Below, one piece after another: positions 1-10,006 of a stretch of 64,000 nt of DNA (the first letter of the stretch is position 1; the number at the start of each line of letters is the position of its first letter). Under the pieces are notes generated by a model. The model saw nothing but the letters and a program-made list of their open reading frames with translations. It had not been told where the DNA came from and did not search any database. Source of the stretch: Ophiobolus disseminans. Lineage: Eukaryota; Ascomycota; Dothideomycetes; Pleosporales; Phaeosphaeriaceae. The position numbers were made by a program, and so were the translations under genes. Location: positions 650,520 through 714,519 of the forward strand of contig MU006239.1 of assembly GCA_010093685.1 (NCBI GenBank), given 5' to 3'.

Positions 1-617
1 GTGACCGTGCGCTTTGTCGACTATTGATGTTTTTGCGGAAACGAGAGTTTTGAAGAAGCTGCATAACGGGCAATATCTTTCTGACCGGAGGAGTGCTTGG
101 AGTCCACTTTGATGATCGATGCGTTTGGTGTCACCTGTCTCTGGAACGCCATGAAAACATGCTTGACAAAATCCGCAAAAGTTTGTCCTACTCGTTCCTG
201 ACATTTCAGATGGCTTTGTGGAGGGATCGAATCTGGTGAGGTTCTGAGCTTTCAGCCAAAAACTGTTGGCTGCAGCGTCAGAATTAATGACCTTAATGTT
301 GGGAGATGTGACGGCACGCGCCGAAAACTTCTGTGGCATGACTTCGGATTGCATATAATTTGGGTTGAATGCCGAAGTTCTGTAAGGTATGCGACAAAGT
401 TGCGTATGTCGGGACGTCCACAATCGTACATCGAACAAGGCTGAAGCCGCGGTCGAGTCTCGCTTGTACAAGCCGATTGATGCCAAAAAAACCAAACAGT
501 GACACTGCGTCAAAACGTCGAGAGATTTGTCGGACGCGGTACCTTGATCGCAAAAAGCGAGTTGCAGTCTGGAAGTGGTTGCGGATAAAGCCAGGCTGAA
601 GGTGAGCTTCAGTGGCT
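1..617. other. Left edge, no firm gene; possible minus-strand coding fragment
   Basis: No gene can be assigned with confidence. On the minus strand, about 245 down to the TAG at 21-23, a frame of roughly 70 codons reads like protein (Phe/Val-rich stretch around TFADFVKHVFMAF, then a Lys/Ser-rich tail), but it has no good start, follows an in-frame stop and matches no family I recognise. It could be the last exon of a gene cut by the pogo insertion, or chance. The rest of the stretch shows only short overlapping frames on both strands. Confidence 0.25.
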
Positions 618-646
618 TACCGTGTCCGTGCGCGTGATGCGCATGT
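618..646 (+). repeat. Second pogo TIR-like sequence just outside the element
   Basis: TACCGTGTCCGTGCGCGTG at 618 closely matches the start of the pogo element at 654 (TACCATGCCCGTGCGCGTG), 36 bp further on. This puts two TIR-like starts in tandem. It may be the end of an older related element into which the present one jumped, or a local duplication of the TIR. Confidence 0.5.
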
Positions 647-655
647 TCGGGGATA

Positions 656-2769
656 CCATGCCCGTGCGCGTGGCGAGCCACCCCACCAAAACAACACGAC
701 AACGTACTTTGCGCGACGCCTTATAACTCAACCACTATGGCACCGATTGACGATGCGATTACAGCAATCGAATTGAAAGCACCAGGAGAAGAACTTTCGT
801 ACCGCGCAGTTGCTGAAATGTTCAACGTGGACCGAACGACGCTGTCGCGAAGACACCGAGGCCGTCAGAGCTCGCGAGACACCCAGATGGCCCATCAACA
901 CAAAATCAACGCAGAACAGGAGGCAGAGCTTGTACAGTACATTAACGACCTCACAGAGAGAGCCTTGCCTCCTACGAGAGCCATGGTAAATGACTCGCGT
1001 CGCATATAGCTACAGGGCCCGTGAGCGAGTCGTGGGTGACGCGCTTTCTGGCTCGACACCGCGATCATCTCGTCTCAAAATGGACGTCTGGAATGGACTC
1101 TCTCCGCCACAAAGCTGACTCTGGGGCCAAGTACAAGCTATACTTTGAGCTGCTACATGCTAAGATGAAGCAGTACAACGTACAACCCCAGAACACGTAC
1201 AATATGGATGAAAAGGGCTTTATGGTGGGCGTACTAGGACGCTCAAAACGTGTGTTCAGTCGCTACTCTTGGGAGCAGAGACGGGCCACCAATACATTCC
1301 AGGATGGCTCTCGCGAATGGATAACCCTCCTGGCAGCTATTTGCGCAGATGGGACGACGCTGCCGCCAGGCCTCATCTATGCCGGAGCATCTGGCTCACT
1401 GCAGTCAACTTGGCTGGCTGGCATCAAGGCTGGAGAGCACGACGTCTTTGTAGCTTCATCACCTACCGGATGGAGTAACAACGACGTCGGGCTAGCCTGG
1501 TTAGAGCAGGTTTTCCACCGCTGTACGAAGCGGAAGGCGCGTCTTGGGAGGGAGTGACGTCTCCTCATACTTGACGGCCACGGCAGCCACCTTACGAAGG
1601 ATTTTATTGACTACTGCGACGCTCAAAAGTGCTCCTAGCCGTGTTCCCGCCTCACAGTACCCATACTTTGCAGCCACTCGACGTCGTCATGTTCAAACCT
1701 CTCTCGAACGCGTACACCTCCGCCCTCACCCGCCACCTCCAGCAGAGCCAAGGGCTAGTAGCTGTCAAGAAGGGCGACTTCTTCCCACTATTTTGGAGTG
1801 CGTGGGTGTCCTCCATGACGACAGAGACTACCCTCAAGGCCTTCAAAAGTACAGGTATATGGCCCATGGACGGAGAGACTATATTGAAGCGGTTTACGGA
1901 CGATACCTCAGAGGCGCCCGCACGGCCCTCTGCTCTCACTTCAAACGACTGGCGTCACATAGAGCGTCTCGTACGCTCTGCAGTGAACGATCAGGGCGTA
2001 GATGAGTCAAAAAAGCTCTCCCAAACGCTGCACTCACTGGCCACCCAGAACGAGCTACTACGCCACGAAAAATACGGCTTAAAGAACGCTCTTACAGTCA
2101 AAAAGAGGCACAAGAAGGTTGGTAAGCCTCTCGACTTGCAGCAGAGAGAGGAGCACCACAGTGGTGCCGTCTTCTGGTCTCCGCGAAAGATAAGAGAGAC
2201 CCGTGCTCGTGAGGCCGTGAAGGAGCAGGAACAACACCAAGAAAAGCTTGCAAAGGCGAACAGGAAGGATCTTCATGCTGCTGCCAAGATGTACAAAGAA
2301 AAGCTGGCTGAGGAGAGACGTGTTGAGAGAGAGAGAGCCAAGTTGCTGAGAGATGAGACAAAGGCCCAAAAGGCGGCTGAACGCGCAGCCAAAATCGAAG
2401 CTCAAAACACCAAAAAAAGCTACCCAAACAACCCATACAGGCAAGAGGAGAGCCTCAAGGCCTCCCCATCTGCGCCGAAGCGCCAGAGACGCGGTGGCGT
2501 GTCTGGATGTGTCGCTGCGTCGCCAGAGGCTGCACCAGCTGCGCCACCCAAAGTCAACTCTCGTGGCCGCCACATCAAGGTTCCACACAAATATAGATAG
2601 TACAAAATTATCGCGAGCATGTTACTAGTCGCTACACCAAGAAATCTCTTGATTATAGCTTTTGTGGCGGTGCAATAACCTCATTTTTGTGGTGGTGAGA
2701 ATATTGTTTTTGGCTCGTCGCGCAACCCGGCTCACCGCGCGACCCGGCTCACCGCGCGCACGAGCATGG
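656..2769 (+). mobile_element. Pogo-type (Tc1/mariner, DDE_1) DNA transposon, 2.1 kb
   Basis: The element begins CCATGCCCGTGCGCG and ends with the imperfect inverse CGCGCACGAGCATGG; about 22 of the first 25 terminal bases pair. Both ends are flanked by TA (654-655 and 2770-2771), the usual Tc1/mariner target duplication. Inside lies one transposase gene on the plus strand. The 3' end carries a second internal copy of a CGCGACCCGGCTCACC motif, possibly a subterminal binding site. Damage is light (two 1-nt deletions and one TGA), unlike the TAG-type decay of the other elements here, which suggests a more recent arrival. Confidence 0.85.
737..2600 (+). pseudogene. Pogo/Tigger-like DDE transposase, two frameshifts and one stop
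   Basis: This encodes the transposase that would cut and paste the surrounding element. Domains in order: an N-terminal Psq-type helix-turn-helix (737-870, ELSYRAVAEMFNVDRTTLSRR), a CENP-B/Tc5-type DNA-binding region (about 890-1110), a DDE_1 catalytic domain (about 1180-1900), and a long Lys/Glu-rich C-terminal tail with coiled-coil character. Catalytic aspartates are visible in NMDEKGF (about 1204), LDGHGSH (about 1570) and LQPLDVVMF (about 1675). Three lesions break it: a 1-nt deletion near 993, a TGA at 1555-1557, and a 1-nt deletion near 1634. The frames otherwise join cleanly into about 620 codons. Start is ATG 737, shortly after the left TIR. The tail ends near 2600 before the right TIR. 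Confidence 0.85.
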
Positions 2770-2771
2770 TA

Positions 2772-3165
2772 GCGTGCTGAGATATCTACCTCCTACGCTA
2801 CGCATTGTGGCTATGAACAGCGGCTCTAAACGCTATAACCCTTGGGCAGTGATTATTCCCGACTTGGTCGCACAAATTGTACTGTATAACGCAGGTGGTC
2901 ATGCTGACCGAAGCTAGAGTAGGTAGGGATAACTTTAATCTAAGCGAGACAGAGGTACGCGTGGGATAACAATTTAGCGGCATGCGAGCGGACACTGCAA
3001 GTGCATGTGAGTGTACATAGCAATTTCAAACGCTCAACTGCGGCAAAGGCTCGTCGGCCCGTCGCGAATCCACGCCGAGGGCGGAATTATTGCACCGGGC
3101 AATCACACCTACGTCTTGTCAGCTTGGGACTACGAAAGCGCATCTAGTGTAATTACTGTACCAGC
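2772..3165. other. No gene seen
   Basis: Short spacer between the pogo element and the inverted repeat. A 65-codon plus-strand frame at 3011-3208 runs into the repeat boundary and has no recognisable features. I see no promoter or RNA gene. Confidence 0.4.
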
Positions 3166-3353
3166 AAGCACCCTTGTCTATAAGCACCTATTCGAGACTA
3201 GTAATTAATAACAGCCAGCGGCACAGTCAGTTGGAACACGCAGCTCCTACTGCATAGGGCATTACTATTGAAGATCAGTAGACTATAGCCCACAAATCAT
3301 CTTGAGACGGCGTTGGTATAATCGTTTCCCAGCGGTGTAAGCGGTCTCTATAT

Positions 3354-3401
3354 GGCACAGTCAGAGGTACAGTCAGAGGCACAGTCGGAGGCACAGTGTA
3401 G
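3354..3401 (+). repeat. 12-bp minisatellite upstream of the Cys-rich gene
   Basis: Four copies of a 12-bp unit close to GGCACAGTCAGA stand about 90 bp before the gene's ATG. The same array is present in the other arm with several C/T and G/A differences. It lies where upstream control sequence would be expected. Confidence 0.8.
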
Positions 3402-3490
3402 ACTACTTGAGTACTTCAAGCACTACATTGCCCGCATGTTGTAGATTAGTTCAAATCTTTTTCTTGCAACTATACGAGACATCTAAGACT

Positions 3491-3784
3491 ATGGCCCTAA
3501 TCACTCTCAGCCGCATTGCACTTCTTTTTGTTATCTTTTCATCAATTGCTGCTTCAGAGAGCGTATCCTGTAAGGCTCTAATTTCGACCGACAGTTGCCG
3601 GTATACTTGCCAATGCACTTGCTTCGGAGCCAGCCTTGCTTGCAACCCTGCCTCCCCTTTATGTAATGCCTTTACTCTCACTACATGTGAGAAAAATTGT
3701 GATTGCGACCAACCAAGAAGCGATACGGAGAGTAAGAAGAGTGTCGCGTTTGCTACACAAGAAACGTACGTGCTTTCCGTATAG
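3491..3784 (+). CDS. Small secreted cysteine-rich protein (97 aa), copy 1
   Basis: This would be an exported small protein. The start is ATG 3491, the only in-frame ATG before the hydrophobic stretch. Residues 1-21 form a signal peptide (Met-Ala-Leu-Ile, one Arg at 8, then LLFVIF and a small-residue SSIAAS cleavage region). The mature part of about 75 residues holds ten cysteines, spaced C-x8-C-x3-C-x-C-x-C-x6-C-x6-C-x7-C-x3-C-x-C, which predicts a disulfide-stabilised fold. A Lys/Ser-rich tail follows. Size, signal and Cys density fit fungal small secreted cysteine-rich proteins, a group containing many candidate effectors; I recognise no specific family. It has no intron or premature stop. 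The copy at 11215-11526 is damaged, so this may be the working one. Confidence 0.7.
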   Translation: MALITLSRIALLFVIFSSIAASESVSCKALISTDSCRYTCQCTCFGASLACNPASPLCNAFTLTTCEKNCDCDQPRSDTESKKSVAFATQETYVLSV

Positions 3785-3928
3785 CATTTTTAATTCAATA
3801 CTAACAGTAAAACTGAAGAGGTCACTAAAAGATACCAGCCGAGGTCGAGGCTAGAGATAACAGGCTATCGTCATGGGCGAAGGAACGTGCGACTCGGAAG
3901 CAGTGACGCCTTCTTATAGTACTTATTG

Positions 3929-4050
3929 TGTTGCACGCTAGCAGGGTTATCCCTACGCTCTCTCTTTCTGCACATATATATAGCTTCCCTCGTTCATAGC
4001 TATACAATCAACTCAGTCATTCATTCTCCTTCCATATCACATACGTGAGA
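3929..4050 (+). repeat. Copia-1 left LTR (122 bp)
   Basis: It starts TGTTGCACGCTAGCAGGG and ends ACATACGTGAGA, so the 3' end is GA and not the usual CA. It contains a TATATATA box (about 3975) likely to be the promoter. It is identical to the right LTR. Confidence 0.95.
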
Positions 4051-4063
4051 GTTATGAGCCCGG
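4051..4063 (+). other. Primer-binding site, initiator-tRNA-Met half-molecule type
   Basis: GTTATGAGCCCGG directly follows the LTR. It is complementary to the anticodon stem-loop of initiator tRNA-Met (GGGCTCATAAC), not to the tRNA 3' end. Priming by an internal tRNA fragment is known from Drosophila copia. The same site occurs in the TRIM (18651) and in Copia-2 (58921-58931, reverse). Confidence 0.85.
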
Positions 4064-4334
4064 ATTCGCACACAGCAATCTTTAACTACTAAAGTTCACT
4101 TAACTGCCATCTCTTTGGCCCTACTATCCCTACGGACGTCGACCACCTCGCGTCTCTAAGGACACAACAACTGTCGTAATCTCTCGACAACATATCGCAA
4201 TCTTGCGATACACTGCTATCTCTTTGGCATCACTCTGTCCCTAGATTGACACTGAACACTTCACGTCTCCGGAGGATACACCAGACACACCGGCACATCC
4301 GCATCTCGCAGTCATCACCAACCTGCTATTCAAT

Positions 4335-7300
4335 ATGGCATTATTCGAAACCCAGAGGTCCACTAAGACCCTTGTTATCCTTACAAGGCCTGAGGAGTGG
4401 TCTCTTTGGCTGTTTCAACACAAGGATAAAGCAGTTTCACATAGCGTATGGGAGTACTGTGATCCATCAGCCCCTACACTATCTGCTCTTTATCCACAAC
4501 CCGAGCGTCCTATACTTCCTGAAGGAGCACTCACTTCAGACGTTCTTCAAACACAGCGCATGAAGCTTAGCGAATAGGAATGGAAGTACAAGGAATGGCA
4601 CCAGAAAGACAAAGCTCTTAAGGAGATTTGCACCGAGGTAGCCTCAACAATCTCCACTTCCTTAATTCCGCTCATTCAGAATGACGCTACTGCACACGCA
4701 CGACTTATCAAACTCAAGGCCTACATAGCTCCTTCGGACCTATTAAGAAGAAGAGAGCTTCGCGCCAAATACGACGCTCTACGAGCACTAAAGCCACGCA
4801 ATACTAGCATCGACAAATAGCTAGACAAATGGATACGCATCACTGATCTCATGGCCACACTCGACATGCCTGAGATGAAAGGAGGACAAGTACAAGAAGA
4901 GTTTCTTGTCACCGCCAACAAGGTACATGAAACCTAGGCTACAGCCGAGCTCCGCAAGCTCTTGGATCTACAGGAGACACTAGGGGTTCAAGACTTAGAT
5001 CTACCGACGATCACTACCCTAGTTGCTAGCTTTAGACAATTTCTCCGAATCATGAAACCGCAAGGATCCACACTTAGCTCCTTTGGCGCTTCTCTCGGAA
5101 TTGCTGACACCAGTACCACCGAAGAAGGAACTAGCTAGAAGCCTCAAGCAAATCGAAAACAACCACTAAGGAAATGCATCTGTCTAGAGGAACACTGGTA
5201 CTCAAAGTGCGCCTATGTCAACCCTGCAGTTTGTCTAGCAGGATGGACACTAGATCCCGAGATCGAAGCTAAGTTTAAAAAAGCCAAGAAGAATCCAATA
5301 ATTGCCAGGCAGCTTTAGAAAGCTGCAGACAGACAAAGCGCAAAGGCTACATCCGAAACAACGACAACACCGATCGCGTTTGATTATCAACCCTACAGCA
5401 TGGCTTGCTCCTTTTAAGCCTTCTCATCAACTAATCATGTATCCAACCCACCGTACATCAACCGATGGATTATAGATCCTAGATCAAACATCCACATCAT
5501 TAACAACTCCAAGTCATGGAGGTAGACCCACACTCGATACAGTACACCTAACGAATCCTTGTACGCTAGATCGCAATCAGTCTCTATTAGCGAATAGGGC
5601 AATGTTGTTATTCCAATTAAGACACCAAGTGGCATACAGGACATCCAACTCACCAACGTTGCCCTAGTGGAAGGTTTCTTCGCCAACATCCTCAGCCTCT
5701 CGCGCTGTAAGGACATGGAGATCCACTTTGATTCTAGAAAGAATCACCTGTACCAAGCAACTCCGAACAACGTTGTTGCTCTCCTAGACTACTAAGCAGG
5801 CCACTGGCTTATCGACGCGGATGATAGGAAACGTCCAAATGCCACCTCACTGCAGTCTATGGCTGCATTCAAGCCATCACATAATCCAAAGCCTCACCTT
5901 AAGGCTACGGCAACGGAAGCACATCACATCTAGGCCTATCTAGGGCTAGATACTATCCGACATCTAGAAACATCTGTACGAGGCTTCAAGCTTCAAGGCA
6001 GTGATCCTCCACTATCCTGGAAGGAATGTGAGGACTGTGCCCTCACCAAAATGAACCAGCAGATTTCACGGCGTATACTAGATACAGTCGCTACACGACT
6101 ATTTGAGCGCATCGCTATTGACCTGGTTTACCTAGTACCACAAGGAGAAGAGTGCTACAATGGCGACAAGTACGCTCTCTACGCTGTCTGCCAATTTTCC
6201 AAATAGCATGAGATTTCCTGCCTCCACAATCGCCTCAAAACTACACTCATTCCCGCTGTCTTCAATCTCATTAAGAAGATCTAGCGACAGCTTAGCTACA
6301 AGTACTTTGTCATTATTATTAGATCTGACAACGAGAAGGGACTTAGTCGCGACTTTGCTGCCGCTTGCAAGAGTGTTGGCATTAAGGTCGAGACTACGGC
6401 CGAGAACACTAATGAGCAGAAGGGTCTTTAAGAGGCAGCTAGTAAGACTATCATGCAACGCACTCGCGCCTTGCGCATCTTATCAGGACTCCTAAAAGCT
6501 CTCACAAATGAGCTTGCTGTAGCAGCAGTCTAACTGCTCAACACCACACTGGTGCAATCACTTGATTAGAAGACACCTCACGAAGTTGTCTTCAACACAA
6601 AGCCCTCTGTAGCTCACTACTCACTAATTGGATGTCGAGCCTACGTCTATCGCAGAGACATCAAAGCTGCTGACAAGACTAAGCCACGAGCGCACATCGG
6701 ATACCTGGTTGGATACGACTTATCTAACATCTATAGAGTCTGGCTACTAACACACGACCGCGTAATTAGGACAAGAGACGTCATCTTCAATTAGCAATTC
6801 TCCTACAAGGACGACACGCTCAACAAGGTTACTGCAGGCCAGATCACTAAACAAGAGGTAGAGACTCTAGATCTCGAACAACCTCACTTCACTGCGACTG
6901 CCAACGACCTCTACACGACCGCGTAATTAGGACAAGAGACGTCATCTTCAATTAGCAATTCTCCTACAAGGACGACACGCTCAACAAGGTTACTGCAGGC
7001 CAGATCACTAAACAAGAGGTAGAGACTCTAGATCTCGAACAACCTCACTTCACTGCGACTGCCAACGACCTCTACACAACAGAGCAACTGGATCGGCATC
7101 TCGAAGAAATAGAGATCTTAGACGCACGTGCTGACAATTTAAGCACTACGCCTAATGCCAGGAAGGACTAAAGCCTAATGGACTCAACTAGAGGCACTAT
7201 GAGTTCTCCACGCTTTCCAACTCCAAGCTCGCTAACACTAGAGTATCAATCACCATCACCACTATCACCATCTAACTCAACAATAGTGGTTCTACTACGC

Positions 7301-9239
7301 CCAACTCTATTAATGCAATCTCGCCACGCGTACGATACACCTAGCTATCTTCTAGATCGTTACAACAACAATGCACCGCAAGCTCTCAATCCAGAAATTG
7401 GAGAACAGAACGTGATCACTAGAAGCAGACGGAGCCGCAGAGCCCAAAACAACAACGGAGTTTCATCAAACTTCTTCACCTACTACGGGACTTTTGCAAC
7501 AGCTCTTCACCTAACACTTCACTAGAAGGTCACTACTATTGTCCCAAAGACAAAGCTTCATCGTTCCCAATTGCCTGAACCGCCTAAGAGGTTCAAGGAC
7601 GTCTCTAATTATCCTTAAGCAGACTTGTACTAGAAAGCTATGCAAAAGGAGATCGATGACTGCTGGAAGAAGGGATGCTTTGAGAACACTAAAACGACTC
7701 CATACACTGCTAACGCAGAGATCCTGCCCCTTATGTGGGTATTTACTAACAAGTTCGACAAAGACGGCTACTTCTTGAAAGCCAAAGCACGTCTAGTAGT
7801 TAGAGGTGATCTCCAACTTCATTAGGGTGACACCTACGCTGCTACACTAGCAGCCAAAACCTTTCGAGCCCTTACCGCAATGGCAACCAAGTTTGGATTA
7901 CTCATGTTCTAGTACGATGCTATGAACGCCTTCCTCAATGCTCGTGTACCAAGGAAGCTTTATTGCAATACACCTGAAGGCTTCACAACTTAGTTTAGAG
8001 CGCTTCTCCTTCTCCGCCGAGCACTATACGGCCTGAAGGAAGCACCTTTGCTCTGGTACTAGGACCTCACTAATACGCTTCAAGAACTTGGTCTTAAACA
8101 GATCACAAACACGCCATGCCTCTTTGCTAACAACAATCTTATTGTCTTCTTCTACGTTAATGATATTGTTGTTCTGGTACATCTATCAAAGCTTGAAATC
8201 CACAAGGAATTCCAGGAGAAGCTCTTCAAGAAATACGAGCTCAGATCTATAGGTTAACTCAACTGGTTTCTTGGCATACGCGTGATTCGCGACATGTCTC
8301 AACAATCAACCTGGCTTATTCAAGACGCCTTTATCGACAAGGTAGCAACCAAATACAACCTGATGGAAGGAGCAACTACCTTACTAAATTTCCTAATGGC
8401 TGATACTGACCTCAAGCCAAACACCGGAGTGATTGATGAAACACTGAAGAAACGATACTAGCAACTAGTTGGCTCCTTAGCCTACATCTCAGTGTTCACA
8501 AGACCCGATATCTCACTCACCTACTCAATTCTCTCTCGATATCTCAACAGTCCTGGAGAACAACACCTACGCGCTGCACTTCATGCCTGGCGCTTCTTAA
8601 TTAAAACACGCAATCTTGCTCTGAAGGCCTCAGCCTTCACTCCTGACAACACGGGATACTCTATCCCTAGGACCGCTTTCAACCCTGAGCCCATCTTCTT
8701 TGGAGCATCAGATGCATCATTTGCAGACGACCTATCTACCAGAGCTAGCTCAGATGGCTTTCTCTTCAAGCTCTTCGGAATGCCAATTGACTGGAAAGCC
8801 ACTAAGCAACGATCAGTCACAAAATCAACCACAGAGGCTGAACTCTACGCTCTTAGCCGCGCTGCCTCAGAATTGATTTAGTGGAACAACCTCTTTGACC
8901 AGCTCAATTTCAAGACCGGCATTACACCAGTCATCTATTGCGACAACAAGCAGACAGTTGGCATTGTGACTAAGGCAACAGAAAGACTTCAAACCAAGCT
9001 CAAACACGTCGACATTCATCAACTCTGGCTGCGCCAAGTAGTTGAGAGAGAGGAGGTGAACGTACAATGGATTTCCACCGCCCAAATGCCCGCCGACGGT
9101 CTTACGAAGGCACTACCAATGCAAAAGCACATCGAATTCACACGTCAACTAGGACTTGAGGACAACACTAAGCGTCTCCTTAGTCTTCAAAACAACCAAA
9201 CTCCTGAACTGCCGAGCAACCTAGGCAGCTGGCACTAAT
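4335..9239 (+). pseudogene. Copia-1 gag-pol polyprotein, RIP-type nonsense throughout
   Basis: A single polyprotein frame starts at ATG 4335. It shows a gag region, a zinc knuckle (CxCx5Hx4C, about 5180), a protease site (about 5478), an integrase core (about 6060-6560), reverse transcriptase (about 7640-8300) and RNase H (about 8690-9110), ending at TAA 9237. About 27 in-frame stops, nearly all TAG, stand where Trp or Gln is expected. Missense changes of the same type hit catalytic sites: the protease DxG-type motif reads DPRS (Gly to Arg), and the reverse transcriptase YxDD box reads YVND near 8155. A 161-bp tandem duplication at 6753-7074 shifts the frame by two. Apart from that there is no indel. 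It cannot make a working protein. Confidence 0.93.
6753..7074 (+). repeat. 161-bp perfect tandem duplication inside Copia-1 pol
   Basis: The segment 6753-6913 is repeated base for base at 6914-7074, including the in-frame TAG in AATTAGCAATTCTCC. The reading frame upstream (phase of 4335) and downstream (phase of 7640 and 8492) differ by exactly the 161-nt offset. The duplication therefore arose after the stop mutations. Confidence 0.93.
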
Positions 9240-9324
9240 ACACAAACCTTGTTCACTCATTTCACTATTCAACAGAGACAGTTATGTCAGTCTCTACACT
9301 ACAGCCTTACGCTGCACTACAGTC

Positions 9325-9334
9325 TGGGGGGGTG
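9325..9334 (+). other. Copia-1 polypurine tract
   Basis: TGGGGGGGTG immediately precedes the right LTR and would prime plus-strand DNA synthesis. The TRIM at 18589-18980 has the same tract before its right LTR. Confidence 0.8.
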
Positions 9335-9456
9335 TGTTGCACGCTAGCAGGGTTATCCCTACGCTCTCTCTTTCTGCACATATATATAGCTTCCCTCGTT
9401 CATAGCTATACAATCAACTCAGTCATTCATTCTCCTTCCATATCACATACGTGAGA
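9335..9456 (+). repeat. Copia-1 right LTR (122 bp)
   Basis: Identical to the left LTR over all 122 bases, followed by the target duplication TATTG. Confidence 0.95.
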
Positions 9457-9546
9457 TATTGTCAGACCTAGCAGCTCAACCTCATCAGTACATCGTCATC
9501 TCATATCGGTCCGATACATGAGCACGGCACATTCTAGTACCTTCTA

Positions 9547-9683
9547 TGTAACGGTTTGGGCTCTGCCCAGACCTACTCTAGTACGAGTTGGGATAGCTCA
9601 TGTACGGTCATGTATATAAGCGGATCTGCCCACCTCAGATAGTCAATTCAGCGCAGTACTCCCCCTCTCCACGCACCGTAACA
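9547..9683 (+). repeat. Probable solo LTR (137 bp)
   Basis: Begins TGTAACGG and ends CCGTAACA, giving TG..CA ends with short inverted termini, and contains TATATAAG near 9611. The flanking 5-mers (TTCTA and CTTAA) do not match, so either the boundary is off or the target duplication has decayed. Confidence 0.55.
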
Positions 9684-9817
9684 CTTAATACGAGGCATGC
9701 TGCCTTAATACAGACATGTATATGCTATCAGCGGTCTGCACTCACCCCTGAAGTCTCGGGACGAACGAGGCATGCTACATTAGTGTAGGCTAGGCACGAA
9801 GTGGCCAGTAGAACAAG

Positions 9818-10006
9818 TGTCACGGTTGAGGGCATCTCCTGCCTCACGTGCAGTGGCACCTCACCTCTGGTGAGATGATGCTGCCTTTCCTGCACTAGCA
9901 CTGTTTACAGCCCTCACCCATATATACAGTTCGTAGCTTCATTCAATACAACCTCAGTTCAATCCTTCAATTCTTCCTGCATATACGCTGTCTCCACACC
10001 GCGACA
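9818..10006 (+). repeat. Solo LTR with target duplication ACAAG (189 bp)
   Basis: Runs from TGTCACGGTTGAGG to CACACCGCGACA and is flanked by ACAAG on both sides (9813-9817, 10007-10011). A CATATATACAG box is internal. A diverged relative lies at 22470-22659. No internal retroelement sequence remains, so recombination between LTRs probably removed it. Confidence 0.85.

Larger units (their letters stand above)
3166..3888 (+). repeat. Inverted repeat arm 1 carrying the secreted Cys-rich gene
   Basis: This ~720-bp unit is repeated in reverse orientation at 11064-11818, by eye about 85% identical. Homology starts near CCCTTGTCTATAAGCAC (3171) and runs past the gene to about AAGGAACG (3888). Arm 1 lacks about 30 bp after 3868 that arm 2 keeps. 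The unit includes promoter, gene and 3' flank, so it moved as a segment and not as a processed transcript. Confidence 0.85.
3929..9456 (+). mobile_element. Complete Copia LTR retrotransposon (Copia-1), heavily stop-mutated
   Basis: This 5528-bp element is bounded by two 122-bp LTRs that are identical at every base and by a perfect 5-bp target duplication TATTG (3924-3928 and 9457-9461). Domain order is gag, protease, integrase, reverse transcriptase, RNase H, which is the Copia order. A primer-binding site follows the left LTR and a G-rich polypurine tract precedes the right LTR. The coding part holds about 27 in-frame TAG/TAA and no TGA. It lies between the two inverted Cys-rich units. A solo LTR of the same family is at 15584-15705. 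Confidence 0.95.

Noticed and set aside
4335..9239. TAG could be a recoded sense codon in the retroelements
   Set aside because: TAG stands for both Trp and Gln, co-occurs with G-to-A missense at catalytic residues, and intact host genes nearby use ordinary stops. RIP explains all of it.
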